From Acidilobaceae archaeon (GTDB taxonomy: Archaea; Thermoproteota; Thermoprotei_A; Sulfolobales; Acidilobaceae): a stretch of DNA of 9,095 bases. This document shows, one piece after another, positions 3,884 through 9,095 of this stretch. Position 1 is the first letter of the stretch, and each line of letters begins with the position of its first letter. The stretch covers positions 3,142 to 12,236 of the forward strand of contig JALUDK010000215.1 of assembly GCA_027044005.1 (NCBI GenBank). Direction: 5' to 3'. The notes under the pieces are model-generated. The model worked only from the letters and a program-made list of their open reading frames with translations. It did not search any database and was not told the DNA's origin. The position numbers were made by a program, and so were the translations under genes.

Positions 3884-6589
3884 TTGAGCGGCGATCCCCT
3901 CGGGCTGAGGAACATTGTAGAGGAGATGGACACCTATGCGGGCAGAGTCAAGCTGTATAACATATCGAGGATAGGCGAGCTGGGCCTGGGCAAGATAGAG
4001 GAGCTCCCATACAGCATAAGGGTGGTCCTAGAGAATCTGGTCAGGCACTACGACGGCTTCGTTGTCAGAGAGGAGGAGGTCAAGGCCGCCGCTCAGTGGA
4101 GGAGCCATGCCGGGAAGAAGGAGATACCCCTGCACCCGGTAAGGGTCGTTATGCAAGACTTCACCGGCGTCCCGGCAGTTGTGGACCTGGCGGCGATGAG
4201 AGACGCCATGAAGGAGTTCGGCCTAGATCCTGGCAGGGTGAACCCAGTCATACCAGTAGACCTGATCATAGACCATAGCATACAGGTGGACTACTATGGC
4301 ACCGGCTACGCATTCAAGTACAACCTGAAGAAGGAGTACGAGAGGAACGCGGAGAGGTACACACTGCTCAAGTGGGCCCAGAAGGCCTTCAGCAACTTCA
4401 GGGTAGTCCCCCCGGGTAAGGGGATCATCCACCAGGTCAACCTAGAGTACCTTGCAAAGGTAGTATGGATCGGAGGGAACGGGGAGAAGTACGCCTACCC
4501 AGACAGCCTACTGGGTACGGATAGCCACACAACAATGATAAACGCCCTAGGAGTCCTAGGCTGGGGAGTAGGAGGCATAGAGGCGGAGGCAACGATACTA
4601 GGCCAGCCCTACTATATGCTCCTTCCCGAGGTAGTGGGAGTCAAGCTCGAGGGCGAGCTGAGGGAGGGAGCTACCCCCACAGACCTAGTACTCTACATAA
4701 CCGAGAAGCTGAGGAAGAAGGGGGTTGTCGGCAAGTTCGTAGAGTACTTCGGCCCAGGAGTGAAGACCCTGAGCGTGCCTGACAGGGCCACCATAGCCAA
4801 CATGGCCCCGGAGTACGGTGCAACCATGGGCTTCTTCCCGGTGGACGAGGCGACGATAGGCTACCTCCTAGGCACCGGTAGGGATCCGAGGCACGTGAAG
4901 TTTGTGGAGAAGTATGCAAGGCACGTGGGCATATGGTACGACCTCGAGGCACCAGAGCCCAGGTACACCGACGTGGTCGTGATAGACCTAAACGATGTGG
5001 AGCCAAGCATAGCAGGCCCCAGCCACCCGGAGGACAGGATCCCCCTGAGGGAGGCGAAGAAGAGGGTAAGGGAGATCCTAGAGGAGTACTGGAAGAAGAA
5101 GGGCAGAGGCCCCGCGGCGGTGGAACTGGAGCTAGACGGTGAGAAGGTCCTCCTAACGGATGGGAGCGTAGTCTACGCGGCCGTCACGAGCTGTACAAAC
5201 ACGAGCAACCCAACCCTCATGATAGCGGCGGGCCTCCTAGCAAAGAAGGCCGTCGAGAGGGGGCTCAAGACGAGGCCATGGGTGAAGACGAGCAACGCGC
5301 CCGGAAGCAGGGTTGTGCCAGAGTACTGGGAGAGGCTAGGCCTAATGCCATACCTAGAGGCGCTACGCTACCACATAACTGGCTTCGGCTGCACAGTCTG
5401 CATAGGGAACAGCGGGCCCCTGAGGCCTGAGGTGGAGGAGGCGATAAAGAAGTACGACCTCTACACTGCAACGGTGCTCAGCGGTAACAGGAACTTCAGC
5501 GGCAGGATCCACCCGCTAGCCAGGGGTAACTTCATAGCTAGCCCGCCACTAGTCATAGCATACGCCCTAGCAGGCAGGATCGACATAGACTTCGAGACGG
5601 AGCCGATCGGGATAGACCCCAACGGGAACCCAGTCTACCTGAGGGACATATGGCCGAGCCAGGAGGAGGTCAGGAGGAGCCTAGAGAAGGCCCTCGACCC
5701 CCAGCTATTCAAAGAGAAGTACAAGGACATATTCGAGGGAGACGAGTTCTGGGAGAAGCTAGAGGCCCCGGAGGGCATAACATACGGGTGGGACCCCAAG
5801 AGCACCTACATAAGGAAACCCCCATTCTTCGAGGGCATGCCACTAGACCCGCCACCACTCAAAGACATCAAGGGCGCCAGGGTGCTAGTATGGGCGCCTG
5901 ACAGGACAACCACAGACCACATAAGCCCAGCAGGCAGGATAAGCCCAGAGAGCAAGGCAGGACAATACCTCATAAGCCTAGGAGTACCACCAGCAAAGCT
6001 AAACACCTGCGGCTCCAGGAGGGGCAATCACGAGGTTATGATGCGCTGCACCTTCGACAACCCGAGGTTCGTCAACAGGCTAACCCCCGACCGCGAGGGC
6101 GGGTGGACTAGGTACTGGCCCACCGGAGAGGTGATGCACGTATTCGACGCGGCCATGAAGTACAAGGAGCAGGGCATACCGGTGATAGTGATAGGGGGCA
6201 AGCAGTACGGAGCCGGTAGCAGCAGGGACTGGGCAGCCAAGGGCCCATACCTGCTGGGCGTGAAAGCGGTTATAGCGGAGAGCTTCGAGAGGATACACAG
6301 GAGCAACCTAGTCGGCATGGGCATACTACCCCTAGAATTCATGCCGGGAGAGAACGCTGAGAAGCTTGGACTAGACGGCAGCGAGGAGTATGACATACTA
6401 GGAATCGAGGAGGGCCTGTACCCGGGTAAGATACTAACGGTGAGGGCCAAGAAGAGCGACGGCAGGGTGATAGAATTCAAGGTCAAGGCAAGGCTAGACA
6501 CGCCGATAGAGGTCGAGTACTACAGGCACGGAGGAATACTACAGTACGTGCTCAGGAGGATGATAAAAGAGGCAAAGGCGGGGGCCTAA
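3884..6589 (+). CDS. acnA: Aconitate hydratase, AcnA/IRP1 type
   Basis: A [4Fe-4S] enzyme that isomerises citrate and isocitrate through cis-aconitate in the citric acid cycle; cytoplasmic. At 901 aa it is full length for the AcnA/IRP1 family. Visible motifs are DSHTTM (213-218), SCTNTS with cluster ligand Cys437, GCTVCIGNSGP with ligands Cys503 and Cys506, SGNRNFSGRIHP, GSRRGNHEVMMR in the swivel-domain region, and the catalytic-serine loop GAGSSRDWAAKG (776-787; Ser779/780, Arg781). From TTG 3884 the three cluster cysteines carry the numbers known for human IRP1, which supports this start; the next in-frame ATG (3926) would cut family-conserved N-terminal sequence. The gene has its own AT-rich promoter and no TCA partner beside it. 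No frameshift or missing active-site residue is apparent. 2-methylcitrate dehydratase or homoaconitase activity is much less likely. Confidence 0.96.
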   Translation: MSGDPLGLRNIVEEMDTYAGRVKLYNISRIGELGLGKIEELPYSIRVVLENLVRHYDGFVVREEEVKAAAQWRSHAGKKEIPLHPVRVVMQDFTGVPAVVDLAAMRDAMKEFGLDPGRVNPVIPVDLIIDHSIQVDYYGTGYAFKYNLKKEYERNAERYTLLKWAQKAFSNFRVVPPGKGIIHQVNLEYLAKVVWIGGNGEKYAYPDSLLGTDSHTTMINALGVLGWGVGGIEAEATILGQPYYMLLPEVVGVKLEGELREGATPTDLVLYITEKLRKKGVVGKFVEYFGPGVKTLSVPDRATIANMAPEYGATMGFFPVDEATIGYLLGTGRDPRHVKFVEKYARHVGIWYDLEAPEPRYTDVVVIDLNDVEPSIAGPSHPEDRIPLREAKKRVREILEEYWKKKGRGPAAVELELDGEKVLLTDGSVVYAAVTSCTNTSNPTLMIAAGLLAKKAVERGLKTRPWVKTSNAPGSRVVPEYWERLGLMPYLEALRYHITGFGCTVCIGNSGPLRPEVEEAIKKYDLYTATVLSGNRNFSGRIHPLARGNFIASPPLVIAYALAGRIDIDFETEPIGIDPNGNPVYLRDIWPSQEEVRRSLEKALDPQLFKEKYKDIFEGDEFWEKLEAPEGITYGWDPKSTYIRKPPFFEGMPLDPPPLKDIKGARVLVWAPDRTTTDHISPAGRISPESKAGQYLISLGVPPAKLNTCGSRRGNHEVMMRCTFDNPRFVNRLTPDREGGWTRYWPTGEVMHVFDAAMKYKEQGIPVIVIGGKQYGAGSSRDWAAKGPYLLGVKAVIAESFERIHRSNLVGMGILPLEFMPGENAEKLGLDGSEEYDILGIEEGLYPGKILTVRAKKSDGRVIEFKVKARLDTPIEVEYYRHGGILQYVLRRMIKEAKAGA

Positions 6590-6612
6590 CCCTCCACCCC
6601 CTTCTTTCCATG
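6590..6612. terminator. Convergent junction with pyrimidine-rich tract
   Basis: The aconitase (TAA 6587-6589) and the surface-protein gene (minus-strand TAG 6615-6613) face each other across 23 bases. On the plus strand the gap is almost entirely pyrimidine and holds CTTCTTTCC, a modest T-rich signal that could end aconitase transcription. No hairpin is evident and no T-run serves the opposite strand, so the call is weak. Confidence 0.25.
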
Positions 6613-9095
6613 CTAGTGGCGTATCCTCCTAGCTGCCGTGAGGAGTAGTAGCGCTGCGGCTAGGCCCAGGGCCTCGGTGAATGGGCCACTGGCTCCTATT
6701 GACGCCACCGCGTCGCCGCCCACTATAGGTGCTAGTGTTATGTAGGCGCTTATCCCCAGGCTCCTCTCCACGCTGAGCCCGTTGTCCACCCACTGTATGG
6801 TGGCATTGTTGAATATCCTGCCGCGGGCTCCTCCCAGCCCGTCCAGGCTCGGGTCGTTTACGTTGAATGAGAGTGTTATAGTAATGTTCTCGGGGCTTGT
6901 AGCGTTGTTAGCCACCATCCCAAGGTTTATCACGATGGTGTCTCCGGCGAGGCTTATGCTGGGTGTCCCGGTGGTTATGCTAGGCGGGTGAGTTATGGAT
7001 AGGGTTGCAAGGTCCGGCGATAGGGGCGGGTCGAAACTGTCTATTATGGTGAGGTTAGTCGTGTAGCCCGTGGGTATGGTGACATTTACCACGGAGATGA
7101 TGGTGCCGCCTATGAATATGCTCCTGGGCTCCATGGTCTTCACCCCAGCCACTATCGGGTCGTAGTACATGGAGCCGGTGCCGCTGGAGGTGTAGCTCCT
7201 CTCACCAGCCACCATCCCGGGTAGGCTTGTATAGTTCGCTTCAGCAGTGTTGGTTATCGACGCGTTCCAAGGGGTGCCCGCGTAGGCCCTAGCGTCTATC
7301 TGGAGGAGTATATAGCCTCCCACTCCGATGGATGAGGCGGTTAGCGTGACATTGTTACCCGATAGATATAGCGTCGCGCCCGTGGCGTTGTGTTGGGCTA
7401 CGATAGACGCTCCTAGAACTAGTATCTCGCTGGGGACTAGGTCCTGGAGCCTCACGTCATACGCTGGCGATGTCCCATTATTCGACACGTTAATGTATAT
7501 ACTAGTGTAGACGTCATGGTGTGTGACGAAGCTGGGGTCAAACCACTTATCCACGACAAGACTTGGCTCGACCACCAGGGTGAGCGCCAGCTCAGGGTGG
7601 TGGCCAGGGGACAGGTTGTTGTAGTAGAGGGTGGCGTTATTCACTATAGTGTAGCCAGACACAACGAAGGGCTCGTCAAGGACCCTGGCAGGATAGCTCA
7701 GCAGTATATACCCATACCCTGGGGTTGTCTTAGTCACATTCCCCAGGGACAGGGTGAGGGTGCTGCCCGCTAGGGATGTGGCGGGTGGGCAGTTGTCAAC
7801 GGTGATCCCGGAGCCGATTATGGTGCATGAGACGGGGCCCAGGTACTGTGTCCCCGGGTCCAGCTCGACCACCACGGTAACGTTGTACGAGCTCCCCATA
7901 GGGACGGTTATGTTGATCGTGTAGGCTAGGTCCTCGCCTATGGTAGCTGTGGCCTTGTCAACCTCATTCTCAAGATCCAGGGGCTCGACTGATAGTAGTA
8001 GGCTGCTGGACACGTTATAGATCCTCTCTCCCAGGAGAGTGCCCGGATCTCCCGGGGTCTGGTTGCCCGTGCCACGTGGTCCTGGGAGGCTGGAGGCGAT
8101 GAAGTACCCAGTATTGTTTATCGAGCTCCCATGCAGCGCATTATATGGGTCTAGGCTAGCATTGTAGTAGACGTGTATGGATTCCCCGGGTAGGAGGCCC
8201 CGGCTCAGGTTTATCGTTATATTGAGCTTGGCTGGCGTTGAGTAGCTCGTGTACGAGAGGGGGTATAGGCCTGTAGAGTTCCGTAGGTAGACGCTTATAC
8301 TAGCAGTGTCTAGGACCAGGCCTTGGGGCATGGGGTCTATGGCCCACACGTCGAAGGCAGGGCCAGAGTAGTAGGTATTATTGTTGTATAGGGTCAGGTT
8401 GAAGGAGACCCCGCCGCTCTCGCCTAGCACGCTCGTGTTGGACTCCTTCACAACCGTCAGGTCCGGCTCGTGTATAACCACTTGTACATGGGGCGGTGTG
8501 GTGTTCTGGGGGCTGACGTACTCCCCGGTCGCGTTGAGGAACCCTGTGACAGCGCCGTTCCAGGGCCAGACTCCTGCATAGTTCTCAGGCCTATTAAGCA
8601 CTACCGCCTTCAGCCTGATCGAGACTACCTCATCGTCGGTATCATTATTAGTATTCCTGGTGTCCGATAGCACGTACTTTACAAGGTTGGGGTACAGCCT
8701 GACCCCGTCTATGCTACTCCAGACTCCAGGTATTAGGCTGGCGTTAGCTGCATAGACGCCAGGGTCGTCTACTGTTATGTTAGACTCGTTAAGGTACTCT
8801 ACTAGCATTATATCGTATTGGCCACTGGAGCTATTGTAGAGGGCTGGGAGCCAGTCGTCTATGGTTAGGTTCCATGTGAACCCCTCGGGGATCGACACGT
8901 TGATCTCATACACCAGAACCTCACCGATGGTGACTACTAGGGGCTCTGGGAGGCCGCTTCCAGTCTTGCCGGTGAAGTCCTCCTGGCTCCAGTAAACCCT
9001 CTTGGAGAGAACCAGGGGAGGCCTAATACTCACATTCACACTATCCCTGGGAGGGTTGGCGGGATCCACCAGGTTGGTTCCGTTGGGTGCATTGG
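6613..9095 (-). CDS. C-terminal part of a large modular, sequon-rich surface protein with membrane anchor
   Basis: The frame has no stop up to the right edge, so the N-terminus is missing. The GTG at 9069 is not a credible start: eight more in-frame codons precede it, including NGTNL. Residues below count from 9069 (818 visible). Two module types alternate. Type A is recognised by GExLxYxINVxxPxGxxxNLT and occurs at about 41-160, 361-498 and 639-785. Type B is DUF11-like (DLTVVKES or SLVVDKWF, then a SLPG...GER end) and lies between them at about 203-355 and 499-637. Both should be beta-sandwich domains of extracellular proteins. About 36 N-x-S/T sites suggest heavy N-glycosylation. The only cysteines are Cys415 and Cys427, in the second A module. 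A hydrophobic helix (about 796-812, ALGLAAALLLL) and a basic RRIRH tail anchor it, with the modules outside. An S-layer, stalk or adhesin role is plausible but not shown. Confidence 0.85.
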   Translation of the reverse strand, partial: NAPNGTNLVDPANPPRDSVNVSIRPPLVLSKRVYWSQEDFTGKTGSGLPEPLVVTIGEVLVYEINVSIPEGFTWNLTIDDWLPALYNSSSGQYDIMLVEYLNESNITVDDPGVYAANASLIPGVWSSIDGVRLYPNLVKYVLSDTRNTNNDTDDEVVSIRLKAVVLNRPENYAGVWPWNGAVTGFLNATGEYVSPQNTTPPHVQVVIHEPDLTVVKESNTSVLGESGGVSFNLTLYNNNTYYSGPAFDVWAIDPMPQGLVLDTASISVYLRNSTGLYPLSYTSYSTPAKLNITINLSRGLLPGESIHVYYNASLDPYNALHGSSINNTGYFIASSLPGPRGTGNQTPGDPGTLLGERIYNVSSSLLLSVEPLDLENEVDKATATIGEDLAYTINITVPMGSSYNVTVVVELDPGTQYLGPVSCTIIGSGITVDNCPPATSLAGSTLTLSLGNVTKTTPGYGYILLSYPARVLDEPFVVSGYTIVNNATLYYNNLSPGHHPELALTLVVEPSLVVDKWFDPSFVTHHDVYTSIYINVSNNGTSPAYDVRLQDLVPSEILVLGASIVAQHNATGATLYLSGNNVTLTASSIGVGGYILLQIDARAYAGTPWNASITNTAEANYTSLPGMVAGERSYTSSGTGSMYYDPIVAGVKTMEPRSIFIGGTIISVVNVTIPTGYTTNLTIIDSFDPPLSPDLATLSITHPPSITTGTPSISLAGDTIVINLGMVANNATSPENITITLSFNVNDPSLDGLGGARGRIFNNATIQWVDNGLSVERSLGISAYITLAPIVGGDAVASIGASGPFTEALGLAAALLLLTAARRIRH

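Noticed and set aside
6028..6501. 157-aa minus-strand open frame inside the aconitase gene
   Set aside because: It is the antisense shadow of a strongly conserved gene and shows no motifs of its own.
3884..6589. Aconitase as an RNA-binding iron-regulatory protein
   Set aside because: Only family membership and coincidental cysteine numbering support it; no iron-responsive-element-like hairpin was recognised in the window.
6613..6690. Archaeosortase-type sorting signal at the C-terminus of the surface protein
   Set aside because: A hydrophobic helix and basic tail are present, but the preceding ASGPFTEAL does not match PGF, PEF or another signature I recognise. A plain membrane anchor is simpler.
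7516..7773. Plus-strand open frame within the surface-protein gene
   Set aside because: It is antisense to the modular, sequon-rich frame and has no recognisable domain or good ribosome-binding site.

Overview
The window looks like chromosomal DNA of a hyperthermophilic crenarchaeon. The grounds are a TFIIS/RpoM-type zinc-ribbon protein, a geranylgeranyl-reductase-like flavoprotein (archaeal lipid chemistry), TATA-type promoters rather than -35/-10 boxes, and a perfect GGAGGTG Shine-Dalgarno. GTG or TTG starts are common, Arg is mostly AGG and Ile mostly ATA, and the DNA is GC-rich with AT-rich islands only at promoters. A Desulfurococcales/Pyrodictiales-type host that runs citric-acid-cycle chemistry (Aeropyrum-like) is my inference; no rRNA or other taxonomic marker is present.

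Layout, left to right. Positions 1-224 (+) hold the tail of a small basic protein that begins outside the window. An uncharacterised 209-aa cytoplasmic protein follows (342-971, +); I move its start to a TTG behind a perfect Shine-Dalgarno. It converges with, and overlaps by 3 bases, a NodB/polysaccharide-deacetylase-fold protein (968-1660, -) whose usual metal ligands are replaced. Behind that, on the same strand, is a 93-aa RpoM/TFS-like protein that keeps only the N-terminal zinc ribbon (1725-2006, -). A divergent intergenic region (2007-2174) with TATA-like boxes and inverted repeats separates it from a rightward two-gene unit: a CPYC thioredoxin-fold protein (2175-2633) and a geranylgeranyl-reductase-family FAD protein (2660-3811). 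After an AT-rich promoter (3812-3883) comes a complete AcnA/IRP1-type aconitase (3884-6589, +). The rest (6613-9095, -) is the C-terminal part of a large, heavily sequon-decorated, membrane-anchored surface protein whose N-terminus lies beyond the right edge.

How they fit together. The aconitase is central metabolism with its own promoter. The thioredoxin-like protein and the flavoprotein are probably co-transcribed and may form a redox pair, or a lipid-saturation unit with its reductant (inference). The RpoM-like protein and the deacetylase-fold protein lie in tandem, but a TATA-like box between them suggests separate or additional transcription. The surface protein alternates two kinds of beta-sandwich-like module and probably belongs to the cell envelope. 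I see no tRNA, rRNA, CRISPR array, insertion sequence or phage signature. The most unusual items are the ligand-less deacetylase, the one-ribbon RpoM/TFS-like protein, and the modular surface protein.
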